A stretch of 64,000 nt of DNA from Chondrus crispus (Eukaryota > Rhodophyta > Florideophyceae > Gigartinales > Gigartinaceae): positions 62,001 through 126,000 of the forward strand of contig NW_005178862.1 of NCBI RefSeq assembly GCF_000350225.1. Direction: 5' to 3'. Under the pieces are notes generated by a model, which was given only the letters and a program-made list of their open reading frames with translations, was not told where the DNA came from and did not search any database. A program made the translations under genes and the position numbers. Of this stretch, positions 1-9,623 are shown in pieces. The stretch's first letter is position 1. Each line of letters starts with the position of its first letter.

Positions 1-1
1 T

Positions 2-520
2 GCGCTATATCACGAGGAAATGGACCCGCTTTCCTACGATTGTTCAAAATACGACTGGATACTTGGCAACCATAGCGACGAACTTTCACCATGGATTCCT
101 GTCTTAGCGGCTCGTGCTCAAAAGACTATAAACGCTCGGCCAGTTTGCGAGGTTGATAGTAGCACCCTCAATGGCGGTGATATGGATCGCGAGCTTCGAC
201 GAGCGTACCCGCGGTTCTTCGTGCTTCCATGTTGCTTTTTCGATTTTGACGGAAAGAAAGTGGCTTTCGGAAAGACTCGGCGGACTGTGGGGGTCCGGGC
301 TGTACACGGGACTGGGAAATACGAGCAGTACTGCATGTGGATTGCACAACTATCTAAAACCTTCGGGTTTAGCACGCAGATTGAAAACTTGCGGATTCCC
401 AGCACGAAGTACGTAAGTTTGCTTGGAAGGTATGTCGCATATGAAGAACGAATCAGTCCGAAAGTCGTCAAAGAAATGACATCTCTTCTGCTGCTTGATG
501 CGAAACAGTCACATATGTAA
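2..520 (+). CDS. TRM44: TRM44-type tRNA(Ser) Um44 2'-O-methyltransferase, C-terminal part
   Basis: The frame is already open at the left edge of the window, so the N-terminal part lies outside it; the first ATG inside is at 20. The visible 166 residues contain a segment typical of the C-terminal half of Trm44/TRMT44, with GNHSDELSPWIPVLAAR near the start followed by FFVLPCCFFDFDGK. Family knowledge: Trm44 is a cytosolic SAM-dependent enzyme that 2'-O-methylates U44 of tRNA-Ser. The stop is TAA at 518-520. The gene converges on TRAPPC1 with only 43 bp between the stops. The assignment rests on motif recognition and is fairly secure; the SAM-binding N-terminal region cannot be judged. Confidence 0.8.
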   Translation, partial: ALYHEEMDPLSYDCSKYDWILGNHSDELSPWIPVLAARAQKTINARPVCEVDSSTLNGGDMDRELRRAYPRFFVLPCCFFDFDGKKVAFGKTRRTVGVRAVHGTGKYEQYCMWIAQLSKTFGFSTQIENLRIPSTKYVSLLGRYVAYEERISPKVVKEMTSLLLLDAKQSHM

Positions 521-563
521 ATTCTTCTTGATGAGACGTTATTAACGCCAGCACAACTTGGTC

Positions 564-989
564 TCAAAAGCACGGGAGCGCTCGGATATAGTCGTCCAAC
601 TTGGTAATAAATAGGTCTGACTTAATCACATTCCCGCGTGTGTACAAAGGGTTTTTAACAACATACTCGACAAACACGGAATTGTAAATCTCGCTCAAGG
701 CATGTGTAACGTCGACTCCTTTAAAGTCATTGCTGGTGTTGAGCACAAAGCGAAGACCTGTAGCGGTTTCAAAGTAATGCAATGCGTACACATCTGTAAC
801 AAAGAATGACGGAATGCCGCGCTCGGCATCGGGCGAAAGCTTGATGGAGAAATTGCGAAGGGCGAAGAGCATGCCAAACATGTTTTTGTGATCATCCGAC
901 ATGTCTTGAGGTTGCCTGGTCCGCTGCCATTCGTGGTAGCAAAGACAGGTACCAGTGCGATCGAAGAGGTAAAAGCTGAACACAGCCAT
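564..989 (-). CDS. TRAPPC1: TRAPP complex subunit 1 (Bet5)
   Basis: The 141-residue protein is full length for TRAPPC1/Bet5. It begins MAVFSFYLFDRTGTCLCYHEW and contains the family pattern GMLFALRNFSIKLSP, LHYFETATGLRFVLNT, and VFVEYVVKNPLY near the C terminus. Family knowledge: it is a longin-fold core subunit of the TRAPP tethering complexes, the guanine-nucleotide exchange factor for Ypt1/Rab1 in ER-Golgi and Golgi transport. It is a single exon with an ATG start at 989. It is transcribed towards the TRM44-type gene. Confidence 0.93.
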   Translation of the reverse strand: MAVFSFYLFDRTGTCLCYHEWQRTRQPQDMSDDHKNMFGMLFALRNFSIKLSPDAERGIPSFFVTDVYALHYFETATGLRFVLNTSNDFKGVDVTHALSEIYNSVFVEYVVKNPLYTRGNVIKSDLFITKLDDYIRALPCF

Positions 990-1175
990 TCTTCAGGCCA
1001 GAATCAAAAGGCGGCGTCTCTATAGATACGAAGATCGCCCGCCCCGGCGAGAAGATAGTTGTTGGTCAAAGAGTCTACGAACGGTTTGCTCCAATTCTGA
1101 GTGTCGGCAATATTGAAAGTACGAAAGTCTCTGAGAGCTATTTATGCCCCAAAAGAACAGATTTTTTTTTATTTA

Positions 1176-2598
1176 GAGCATCCCCACCGGTACGCAATCA
1201 AATCATCAAATAACAACACTTGGCACACTTTTTCTGTAATTTGATTGGCTCCCTAGAATTTGGTTGTTTCGTTATTTGGCTGTTTGATGCTTCGGAAAGA
1301 ACTGCCCCACCGGTGAGAACCAAATGAAGTACATTCCCCTCGTACTCACCATCGCATCCTTGTACTCACACTCGTACTCACCCTCGTATCGCACCCTCAG
1401 TCGTAGTCGCACGCTCACTCGAAACCCATCCCGCGACCTTCTCCCTCGCCACTCTGTCTGCACTCCTTCCCTCTCACCTCCACCGTGGACAAAGACAGAC
1501 TGCCGGCGCTGTCCTCCCTGCTCACGGACAGCACGCGCTCCCCACGCGACCGCGAGCAGCGCGATCCCGGAGAGAACATACGCGCCGGCGGCAGCGGTGC
1601 TGCGGCGGATGATTGGCTCGACAGCCGCGAGCGACGTTCTCCTGCGGCTGCTGCTGCTGCTGAGCAGCGAATCGCACTGCTCTAGCACTGTCTGCGCTTG
1701 TGAACCTGTCGGAGGACGAGGAGCCGGCGGCTCTGACGCACGCGGACGCGGTGCGGCTCGCAGCGCAGGTGGTCCTGGACGCGGACGTCGTCGCGCTGCA
1801 CGCGGCGCTGCTGTCCAACCTGACGCGCTTCGCGCCGGGCGTGGACGAAGCGGAGGGCGCGGACGGGTTTCGGGAGAGGGGCACGCTACTCGTGCTCGTG
1901 GAGAGGGTACCGAGTATTCCGAATGTGCTGCGGCTGTCGAATGCGTGCGCGAGCCAGGAGGGGAGGGACGTCCTGTTGGTCGAGGGAAGGCAGGCGGAGA
2001 GACAGCTGTTGACGAGGTTGCTAAGATTGCTGGAGGCGGGGGAGGCAGAGAAGAGGCTGGCGGGGGCGAGCTGGGTGCGGAACTGCGCGATGGCGGACGA
2101 GTGCCATGATGTGTTGGTGGGGGTACGGCGGTGGTCGCAATGTGCTTGGGGAGGTCAACGGAGGTGGGACGGGAGGAGATGGCGGAGATTCGCGCCTGGT
2201 TGGTCGAGGAAGTGTTGTTGTTGTGTAAGAGCCGGGCGGGGAAGGACGCGCTCAGGGATGGCGGGGCCGTCGACGTTCTGGAGGGATGGAAGGGAAGAGC
2301 ATGCACGCCGTAGTGGGCATTCTGGATCGGCGGGAGACACTGGTAATCTCGAGGCAAATACCGCATCGATGCACTTTTTCGTGGGAAGCCGTTTCGGTCG
2401 ACCAATAGAACGTGCACAACTGGATTGTCAAGGGTAATCAAACAGAGACTACCCGAACCAAATTCTTGATATTTGGTTCCGATTTTTAGATCGACACCAA
2501 AAATTTGATGATTTGGTTGCACCCGTGGGGATTTCAATCGACATCAAATCATTAAATTTTGGTTGTTTGGGTATTTGATTCTACCGGTGGGGATGCTC
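1176..2598. mobile_element. PIF/Harbinger-type non-autonomous transposon carrying a host-gene fragment
   Basis: The ends are inverted repeats: GAGCATCCCCACCGGTA at 1176-1192 is mirrored by TACCGGTGGGGATGCTC ending at 2598. Both sides are flanked by the trinucleotide TTA (1173-1175 and 2599-2601), the target duplication characteristic of PIF/Harbinger elements. No transposase is visible in the 1,423 bp. Instead the interior is a GC-rich stretch resembling a host gene. A second, inner inverted pair lies at 1305-1325 and 2511-2530. The TIR and TSD are seen directly; the superfamily call follows from them. Confidence 0.85.
1485..2290 (+). pseudogene. Captured, decayed HGH1-like (FAM203) gene fragment
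   Basis: Three plus-strand frames together give an HGH1-like protein. From about 1685 the frame reads ALVNLSEDE, then LLSNLTR, then RLLRLLEAGE...WVRNCAMADECHDVLV. This parallels the HGH1 segment with an NLSxD motif, SNLSR, and QRLLP...GTLRNCCFxxxxHEWLL. The C-terminal part (EMAEIRAWLVEEVLLL, then GKDALRDGG) continues near 2175 in another frame, so at least one frameshift separates the pieces, and the N-terminal part (from 1485) is in a third frame. HGH1 is an ARM-repeat co-chaperone of eEF2 folding. This copy sits wholly inside the transposon and cannot make the full protein unless spliced. Confidence 0.65.
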
Positions 2599-2601
2599 TT
2601 A

Positions 2602-3167
2602 GAAGCCTGATCGACGGCTGTGCCCAAAAACTGAAACGATATACTGTAGGTACCCCTCAATAGTGCACCCTCGTGCCATCAGCTATAGATACGCACTACT
2701 GACAGCGCGAACTAATAAAGGTCCATCCACAGGTCACAGCCCACCGGCCACAAAATGCTCCGATATGAGCATTTGACGTCGCTTCTTGCGCGCTTGTTGA
2801 TGATAGGTCAGTGGTCGCGGTGGTCGCCATGGGTGGTCGGGGTGTTCGGTCGTGGTCGTCAACAGCAGCACAGTGGTGTGCATCTACATCGGCATGGCTC
2901 CACGTGCACAGGTGTACACGTGGCAAGAGTTGTGACATCCCTGAAAGGGGTGCACTTTTGGCCATGTGCACTATTGTAAAGCGAACTATTGAGGAGACCC
3001 CCCGTGTATGACGAAAAGGTGCTGCTCTTACCAGCTGTCTGTTCTATTGTTGACGTTGGGAAAGGCTGTGCTCTAGTTTGCTTGTCAAATTGCAGTTCTA
3101 GCGAGGAAGCATTTGAGAAGGACATCAGTCTCAAAGCAAGAGCTCCGAAAAGTGGACCAACTGCTAA
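2602..3167. other. Intergenic region, nothing recognised
   Basis: This 566-bp stretch between the transposon and the TPR gene has no convincing coding frame. It presumably holds the promoter and 5' leader of the TPR gene. Short GTGCAC- and ACGTG-containing words recur at about 2895-2925, but no defined element could be supported. Confidence 0.5.
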
Positions 3168-3935
3168 ATGTCGGAAACGAAGTCAGTCAGCATGGCAGAA
3201 GGCGACTCAACAGAATGGCAACTTGAACACGAGGACCCTAACGAAGAACCCGCCGACATGGGCGAACTTGACTATGACTATAGTACAGTGGACGAGAAGA
3301 TAGCAGCCGGTCTGGTCGAAAAAGAGAAAGGAAACAAGCTATTTGCCCAACGTGACTACGAAGCAGCGTGGAAGCAATACGACCGATGCTTTGTGTTCAT
3401 GTACACATCCAAAGAAGAATGGGAGGCCATTGGGTCTGAGGCTCACAAGAAAATGAACAACTTCAAGCTGCCTTGCCATCTCAACCGCGGTCTTTGTCGG
3501 CTGCGGAAAGAGGACTTTGACAATGCGCTTTGGGACTTTACCGAGGCGCTTCGGATAGACCCGGTGAACCCCAAGGGTCTATACCGGCGTGCTATGGTAC
3601 TCATCGGGATCGTGAAGAAGGACATGGCGAAGCAAGGGACAGACGAGCTGTGGGATTTGGACACGTCAGAAAATCGGGCAGACGATGCGAAGAAAGACTT
3701 GCTGAAGGCTGTCAAGCTTGTTCCGAACGACGTGGCGGTAAGGAAGGCGTTTGAAGATTTGAAGGCGGTCAAGGAACAGTTGGCAGTGCATAGGAAGAAG
3801 TACAGTCAGGACCAGAAGAAGCTCTACTCGACGCTCATCTCGAATTTGGACAAGGACAACCAGAAGCTGCGAGAGGCTGAGGAAGAAGGGCTATTCAAAG
3901 ATATGCCGAGACTGGAGAGAATTCGCATTGCATGA
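3168..3935 (+). CDS. TPR-domain co-chaperone-like protein (immunophilin-type TPR)
   Basis: The 255-residue single-exon protein starts at ATG 3168; an in-frame ATG at 3192 is an alternative start. After an acidic N-terminal segment come three TPR-like helix pairs of the kind found behind FKBP and cyclophilin-40 domains: EKGNKLFAQRDYEAAWKQYD, then a long helix, then CHLNRGLCRLRKEDFDNALW and ALRIDPVNPKGLYRRAMV. The C-terminal third is charged and helical, also like large immunophilins. No PPIase domain is present. Likely role by family: binding Hsp70/Hsp90 C-terminal tails. It could equally be another TPR adaptor, so no gene symbol is given. Confidence 0.75.
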   Translation: MSETKSVSMAEGDSTEWQLEHEDPNEEPADMGELDYDYSTVDEKIAAGLVEKEKGNKLFAQRDYEAAWKQYDRCFVFMYTSKEEWEAIGSEAHKKMNNFKLPCHLNRGLCRLRKEDFDNALWDFTEALRIDPVNPKGLYRRAMVLIGIVKKDMAKQGTDELWDLDTSENRADDAKKDLLKAVKLVPNDVAVRKAFEDLKAVKEQLAVHRKKYSQDQKKLYSTLISNLDKDNQKLREAEEEGLFKDMPRLERIRIA

Positions 3936-4169
3936 CATTGGATCGAAACCGAAATGCGGCGAGGGGGCGGAACGACAGGCTCGAAGGCCGAGGCATGTGA
4001 GAGTCTGTATGCGATCAGGACCAGGCTTGAAAATGTACAAGTGAGTACCAAGTTTGCGAAGAAGCTCTTCCAACAAAGTGTATCTGCAACTATTTGCTAA
4101 AACTATAACAAGTTCCTTCCTACCTCCCATCCCCTTCCCCCCCGGGCACCACAACATCTCCCCACACCT

Positions 4170-5132
4170 TCACACGAGCGAACTATGCCCCAACGACTGC
4201 GTAAGATCTTCAAAGTCTAGCTCTCGCCACGGCGGAAATGGCCTGCTCAACTTCTCCGGCGACATCTCCGGGAGCTCTCTACAAAGCGTGTCGACGACGG
4301 CCTCATGCACGACGGCGTTCCCCTCCTTCGACAAATGCAAGCCATCGCACAAATACTTGCCCAGCGCGCTCTGCTCATCCACAAGTTCCCCGCCCTCCTC
4401 CCTGACCCTCTTCAAGATCTCCGCATGCACGTCCACGACGGGGCATTCCAGCTCCTTCGCAAGCTTGACGCACGCGTTCGCATACTCCCTCGTCCGCGCG
4501 GCCAGGCGCTCGGGCTCTGGGTCGTCGCGGTCCTGCTGCACGGGCGGCGGGGCGATGAGGACGGGGACGACGGGATTAGTCCTGCGGATGGCGCGCAGGA
4601 AGTCGACGAGGGTGCGCAGGTTGGCGATGTAGTCGTCGAGCGGGACGCACTGCGGGCGGCCGTCGACGCACGCGTCGTTGGCGCCGAAGAAGATGAGGGC
4701 GGCGCGCAGCGGGGCGGTGGCCGGGAGCGTGGACACGACGCGCGGGAGGATGTGCAGGGCGGCGCGCGAGTTGTAGCCCGAGAAGCCGCGCGCGAAGACG
4801 TCGGCGACGCCGGCGTACGAATCGCGCAGCAGGGCGACCCAGCCGGGGCCCGCGGGGCCCGCGGAGAAAGCGCCCAGCTCGGTCAGCGAGTCGCCGAAGA
4901 GGAGCAGCGACGGAAGGGGCGGCAGCCGCGAGGACGGCAGGCGCACGGAGCGCACCGCGTCGGACATGCGCGTGGAGAGGGCCGAGAAGAGGTCGGATAC
5001 AGGGTCCTTGAGCGGCGGGAGCGGGTCGATGCCGTCCACGATGGCCGGGGCGAAGAACGGCTCGTCTGGCAGGGGGGACGGCGGCTGCGGAGGGGCTTGC
5101 ACTACCTCGTCTTCGGCGGCCGCAGACATCAT
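4170..5132 (-). CDS. IAH1: GDSL/SGNH esterase, IAH1 (isoamyl acetate-hydrolysing) type
   Basis: The 320-residue protein has the SGNH hydrolase blocks in order: block I LLFGDSLTELG with the nucleophile Ser near residue 82, a conserved Gly in FSGYNSRAAL, block III FFGANDA near residue 153, and block V DGLHLS with Asp and His near residue 262. The IAH1 family hydrolyses short acetate esters such as isoamyl acetate. The N-terminal ~75 residues precede the catalytic domain and are low-complexity. It is convergent with the TPR gene, with stops 234 bp apart. Two adjacent ATG codons (5132 and 5129) are possible starts. Confidence 0.88.
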   Translation of the reverse strand: MMSAAAEDEVVQAPPQPPSPLPDEPFFAPAIVDGIDPLPPLKDPVSDLFSALSTRMSDAVRSVRLPSSRLPPLPSLLLFGDSLTELGAFSAGPAGPGWVALLRDSYAGVADVFARGFSGYNSRAALHILPRVVSTLPATAPLRAALIFFGANDACVDGRPQCVPLDDYIANLRTLVDFLRAIRRTNPVVPVLIAPPPVQQDRDDPEPERLAARTREYANACVKLAKELECPVVDVHAEILKRVREEGGELVDEQSALGKYLCDGLHLSKEGNAVVHEAVVDTLCRELPEMSPEKLSRPFPPWRELDFEDLTQSLGHSSLV

Positions 5133-6117
5133 TGCGAGCGAGAGGGAGGTGGGGGCGGGGGCCGGGGGCCGGGGAAGGGGGAGAGCGGGTCGGGGGGAGT
5201 GACCTCAGGGAGCAGGAAAGGAGATTGCTTACAGATCGAAGGTAGTGTACACCTGATACGATAAAGACTACTGTAGGAGTTCCCGTAGGGGCTGCGGTCC
5301 AGCGCAAGAAGGCCTCCTACTGGCCACGGTGCAGCATCATGGAAGGAGAAGAAGCAGTAGATCAAGGTTTGCGAGCTTTCTTATCTTTTCTCGTGAGAGG
5401 ATGTCACCTCTCTGTATGTTTTGCTTGCCTTTAAGAGGAGCGTGCAGCAGAGTACCCGGCGTGTGAAAATATGACTGGTAGTTGGTGTCAAACTCATCCA
5501 GTTAAAGGGAAGTGGATAAGTAAGAAGTTGCCTTTTTCTACAGTATTTCACTGTAAGGGGATCGTTTAGTACACAAGTAGTAGTTGCTCGACCTGCGTGT
5601 GAATGTGAGAGAGCAAGAGTTGAGTGGGAAACAGAGAGCCTCCTTGCGAACGCTGTCTGACTGCACGGACATCGCAAGGGCTCGGACGGCCGCTCGTAGG
5701 CCTGTCCATTGTCACTTTAATAAACTCTATTTTTTCTCTTTCTTGGAATTCCCTGAAATCTGACACGGCGGGCTTGGGGAAGGCCGAAGCCAATAAAAGC
5801 CCCACAAAAGCGCAAGCTTTGCTGCTTGGAAGCGCCCATTCCATGATTCTGAAGGCAGAAGCCCTGATTCCACTCATTGTACCCCTGGGTACTGTAGCGC
5901 ATGCGATGATCTCATTACTCGTGCCCCAGTGCAAAAATTTGTGTCTCTCGGTCTCCCAACGCAGTCACCTGTCACAACGCAACATGTCACAACGTGTTAA
6001 CGTGTCGCAACGCACCGCAACGTGTCACATTGTCCGCCCGTCGGCGCTTCGTTCGACGTCCTCACCGCGCTCCCCATCCCAGCGCGTTCCCGCACCCGTC
6101 CCACTCTTCTCCCGACC
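5133..6117. other. Intergenic region between two divergent genes
   Basis: The 985 bp separate the divergently transcribed esterase and DPH1 genes, so both promoters must lie here. No supported coding frame was found. The last ~50 bp before DPH1 contain a loose repeat of CAACGTGTCAC-like words (about 5968-6030). Confidence 0.5.
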
Positions 6118-7398
6118 ATGCCGTCAGCCAGCCCTGCCGCGCCGGTGCGCGAGGGGCGTCTGATCGGGAGCGGGCTCCGCCCCGCCCCATCCGCCCCATC
6201 CGCGCCGCGCGCCGCCGCGCCACCCCGTCGCGCGCGCCGCCCGAACGCCATCCCGCCCTCCCTTCTCAACGACCCGGAGCTGCTTTCCGACATTGCCACG
6301 CTTCCCTCCAACTACAACTTCGAGCTCCCCAAGACGGTGCACCGTCTCCGCCAAGCGCGCGCGCAGCGCGTGGCCCTGCAGATGCCGGAGGGGCTGCTGC
6401 ACTTCGCCACCACCATCTCGGACATCCTGTGCCGCCACGCGGGCGTCGTCGACTCGATTGTGCTCGCCGATGTCACGTACGGCGCGTGCTGCGTGGACGA
6501 CCTGTCCGCAAAAGCGTTGGGCTGCGACTTTTTGGTGCACTATGGGCACTCATGCCTCGTGCCCGTCACGCAGTGCGTGCTGCCCATGCTGTATGTTTTT
6601 GTGCACATCGCGTTCGAGCCGGCGCACTTACTCGCGTGCGTGCGGGAGAACTTTGCTGTGGAGGAGAGCGTCGCGCTGCTGGGTACGATCCAGTTTGTCG
6701 ACACGCTGCACGCCGTGCGGGAGACTCTGGCGGCCGAATATCCGCGTCTGCTCGTGCCGCAGAAGCGACCGCTGTCGCCCGGCGAACTGCTAGGCTGCAC
6801 GGCGCCGACGCTGCCGGCCGATGTGGACGCGCTGCTGTACGTGGGGGACGGGCGGTTCCACCTGGAGAGCGTGATGATCGCCAACCCGCGCGTCAGGGCG
6901 TTCCGGTACGACCCGTACGAGAAGAAGCTGACGGAGGAGCGGTATGCGCACGCGGAGATGCGCGCGATGCGGCATGCAGCCGTGGAAGCGGCAAAGGGGG
7001 CGCAAAACTTCGCAATCGTGCTGGGGACGCTCGGGAGGCAGGGCAGCCCGAAGATCCTGGAGCGGCTCAGGGCCGCAGCAAGGGAGGCGGGGAAGACGGC
7101 AGTTGTCGTGCTGCTGTCCGAGATTACGCCCGCAAAGGTCAAGAGGTTTGAAGAGGGCGGCGTGCACGCGTGGGTGCAGATTGCCTGCCCGAGGTTGAGC
7201 ATTGACTGGGGGGAGGGGTATGGGAAGAAGCCTTTCCAGCACACTGGCGGCCGCTCGAGCATGCTGGGAAAGACCGAGTGGAGGGAGCAGTATCCGATGG
7301 ACTTTTATGCCAAGGATGGGGGTGAGTGGACCAATTATTACAAGGAACCGTCAAAGAACAAAGTTGTGAATAAGCCAATTGCGAAGGCAACAGCGTGA
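6118..7398 (+). CDS. DPH1: Diphthamide biosynthesis protein 1 (2-(3-amino-3-carboxypropyl)histidine synthase subunit)
   Basis: The ATG at 6118 (context cgaccATGc) gives 426 residues, close to the usual length; the frame is open upstream but only through non-ATG codons. The protein shows the DPH1 signatures VALQMPEGLL, ADVTYGACCVDD, VHYGHSCLVP, a LGCTAP-type motif near residue 226 and ACPRLSIDWGEGY near residue 356. The three family cysteines that hold the radical-SAM-like [4Fe-4S] cluster are present (about 124, 226, 356). DPH1 with DPH2 transfers the aminocarboxypropyl group of SAM to the eEF2 histidine, the first step of diphthamide synthesis. The first ~35 residues are Ala/Pro/Arg-rich. 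Confidence 0.95.
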   Translation: MPSASPAAPVREGRLIGSGLRPAPSAPSAPRAAAPPRRARRPNAIPPSLLNDPELLSDIATLPSNYNFELPKTVHRLRQARAQRVALQMPEGLLHFATTISDILCRHAGVVDSIVLADVTYGACCVDDLSAKALGCDFLVHYGHSCLVPVTQCVLPMLYVFVHIAFEPAHLLACVRENFAVEESVALLGTIQFVDTLHAVRETLAAEYPRLLVPQKRPLSPGELLGCTAPTLPADVDALLYVGDGRFHLESVMIANPRVRAFRYDPYEKKLTEERYAHAEMRAMRHAAVEAAKGAQNFAIVLGTLGRQGSPKILERLRAAAREAGKTAVVVLLSEITPAKVKRFEEGGVHAWVQIACPRLSIDWGEGYGKKPFQHTGGRSSMLGKTEWREQYPMDFYAKDGGEWTNYYKEPSKNKVVNKPIAKATA

Positions 7399-7646
7399 GA
7401 GGGCATATTTAGGAATTAACGCTTCTGCATGAGGTCCTCGCGTCCTAGCGCATTACTGGTGTAAAAAGACAAGAAGGGAGGTAGTAGGGCCTTTACAAAA
7501 CGGGCTTCCCAACACTTTTACGGCTGCCGTTAAGAGGTAGTTCTGGCACCGGCTGCAAAAGCAGAAACAGTTGTTGGAATTTTCCTACTAATCAGAATAT
7601 TAAGATGCGTCTGTCAAGTTACATTATCGAGTCAATGCTAAGCGAT

Positions 7647-9257
7647 TTAATCTCTGTTCGACCCGTCTGGTCTGTCGGAATCAGATATCAACCTCGCTAC
7701 TGTACCCACGGCAACTGTTTTGCCCTCGTCACGGATCATAAATCGTCCGAGTTGTGGGAATACATCGTACGGCTCGACGCAGATGGGCTGCGACATCTTC
7801 AACTGTACTAAGCACCTCATGCCGGGCTTGACAAATTTGGGATTCTTTTGCTTTGCCTTACCCTTTTTGTCCAACTCAGCCAACAGCTTAGACACGGTGA
7901 ACTCCTCAACAGCAGAATGAATATGAATCACGGCGGAGTATCCTGCGCAGATGATACTCTTATGCTCTAACACCATCAATCGTGCAATAAAAGAGTGTGT
8001 GTAAGAAACAAGGTCCGTTGATGAGCACAAAACAAACCCGACCCGGACATCCTCCTCTTCAATACCCTTTAACCGGAGGCGAACAACATCCCCTGGCTCC
8101 GCCGCTTGCGCGGTCGAACCCTCGAGCTGGAGCGAATCTATGAGCACTTCAACACGATTCGGCATCATAACGAGCCTGTCGTTAACCTTAATGACTCCGG
8201 ACTCGAGCTTACCCATTACCATTGTTCCCATCTCCTTGTGTTTCTCCGAAATCGGCATCTTGACTGGCCCCGATAGCAATCTCTCCGGCGGACGTAGGTT
8301 CTCCAGTACATCCAAAAGCGGTTCTCCATCATACCATGAACACGTCGAACTTGGAACCTTATCCTTCAAATTCTGGCCCGTTATGCCAGACACCGGGATC
8401 CAAACCAAGCCCTTCGAGTTCCACCCGACTTGCTTCAAGTATGGCTCCAGCTTCGTCTTGCACTCTAAAAACCTCTCCTCGCTCCACGAACCATCGGGGT
8501 TGAGCACGCTCGTGTCATCCAACTTGTTCACTACAACAACCATCTGCCTAACGCCCGAAGTCTTTGCCAGCATCGCATGCTCTCTTGTTTGCCCCCCTCT
8601 TTCGAATCCTGTCTCAAACTCGCCCTTCCTCGCTGAAATCACGAGAATGCCGATATCCGCCTGGCTCGCCCCACCGATCATATGCGGCACGTAGTTCTTA
8701 TGACCGGGTGCATCTAGTATGGTAAAGCGCCTCGTCTCCGTTGTAAAGCTAGCCTGTCCGCACTCCTCAGTCTTTCCTTTCGCCCTCTCCTGCTCCGACG
8801 TGTCGAGTGCGAAGGCAAACTTCCAGCTCTCTCGTCCTAATGCCTTGGCCTCCTTCTCGTACTTCTCCATCGTACGCTCGTCCACATTGCCCGTGAGCAC
8901 GAGAATATGCCCCGATATAGTGCTCTTCCCCGCGTCGACATGCCCGAGCAGCACGACGTTCAGCGGCTTCTTCTGATCCAAATCAAAGGCCCCCAGATCC
9001 ACCTCGTTCTGGGATGTGTTTTCCACGGGAGCCTTGGGCCTTGTGGGCTCAGCTTTCGCGGGTGGGGCTTCCGATGCTGCGGCGGTGTGTTCCGACTTGA
9101 CCTCGGAGATGGCGGCTTTTGCGAGGGCTTCCGTGGGCGGGGAATCCGTGGGGTCGTCCTCCCAAGATCCCTGCGGCTTGTCGTTGACTTGTGGTTTCGG
9201 CTCGTCGGCCGGCTGCGCGAGCCATGAGGGAACAAACTCGCTCGCTTGGGGATTCAT
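7647..9257 (-). CDS. GSPT1: Translation termination factor eRF3 (GSPT1/Sup35)
   Basis: The ATG at 9257 gives 536 residues; the upstream open frame has no ATG. The N terminus is a PAM2-like motif, MNPQASEFVPSW, which in eRF3 binds poly(A)-binding protein. It is followed by about 80 flexible residues instead of the long prion-like domain of yeast Sup35. The GTPase domain has P-loop GHVDAGKST (105-113), G3 DAPGHKNYV (182-190) and G4 NKLDD (244-248, usually NKMDD). Domains 2 and 3 carry LKGIEEEDVRVGFVLC, EHKSIICAGYSAV and GRFMIRDEGKTVAVG, typical of eRF3 rather than EF-1alpha. It acts with eRF1 at stop codons. It converges on DPH1 and diverges from the FANCA-like gene. Confidence 0.95.
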   Translation of the reverse strand: MNPQASEFVPSWLAQPADEPKPQVNDKPQGSWEDDPTDSPPTEALAKAAISEVKSEHTAAASEAPPAKAEPTRPKAPVENTSQNEVDLGAFDLDQKKPLNVVLLGHVDAGKSTISGHILVLTGNVDERTMEKYEKEAKALGRESWKFAFALDTSEQERAKGKTEECGQASFTTETRRFTILDAPGHKNYVPHMIGGASQADIGILVISARKGEFETGFERGGQTREHAMLAKTSGVRQMVVVVNKLDDTSVLNPDGSWSEERFLECKTKLEPYLKQVGWNSKGLVWIPVSGITGQNLKDKVPSSTCSWYDGEPLLDVLENLRPPERLLSGPVKMPISEKHKEMGTMVMGKLESGVIKVNDRLVMMPNRVEVLIDSLQLEGSTAQAAEPGDVVRLRLKGIEEEDVRVGFVLCSSTDLVSYTHSFIARLMVLEHKSIICAGYSAVIHIHSAVEEFTVSKLLAELDKKGKAKQKNPKFVKPGMRCLVQLKMSQPICVEPYDVFPQLGRFMIRDEGKTVAVGTVARLISDSDRPDGSNRD

Positions 9258-9623
9258 CGTGTGTAGGAAGCGAAAGGAGGAAGAGGGGAGGTATCGGGTA
9301 CGACAAAGTCGATTATGGATCGCCGCGCACAAGAAGCCCTGAAAAGATGCGGACAAGCGCCGCAGGTAAGAAAAATGAGCCAGCGACGCGGACAACGGGC
9401 GACCATCTATCTCTTTTTCTATTATTTTTGGGGATCAGCATAACGGCGGGGGCACACGTGTACCTTTCCTTCTGATCCCATCACGGCCTTCTCCACCACC
9501 CCATGACGAATCAGCAGTTGCAACCATTGTTGTTGTGAAGATAGTCGACACGGCAAGAGTCCCAAGTCCAAAGTCGACCAAGGTCAAGGGCAGCTGCAGG
9601 AGGACTGTTCCTGAAGATGACCG
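9258..9623. other. Divergent promoter region of eRF3 and the FANCA-like gene
   Basis: These 366 bp contain the 5' ends of two divergent genes. No clear TATA box or other defined motif can be supported by eye; the region is inferred to hold both promoters only from the gene layout. Confidence 0.5.

Noticed and set aside
2511..2530. Inner inverted repeat taken as proof of a second, complete element
   Set aside because: No TTA duplication flanks the inner pair, so nesting is only one of two explanations.
5994..7151. 385-codon plus-strand frame overlapping DPH1
   Set aside because: It is a Arg/Ala-rich shadow of DPH1 in another register; GC-rich third positions keep it open.
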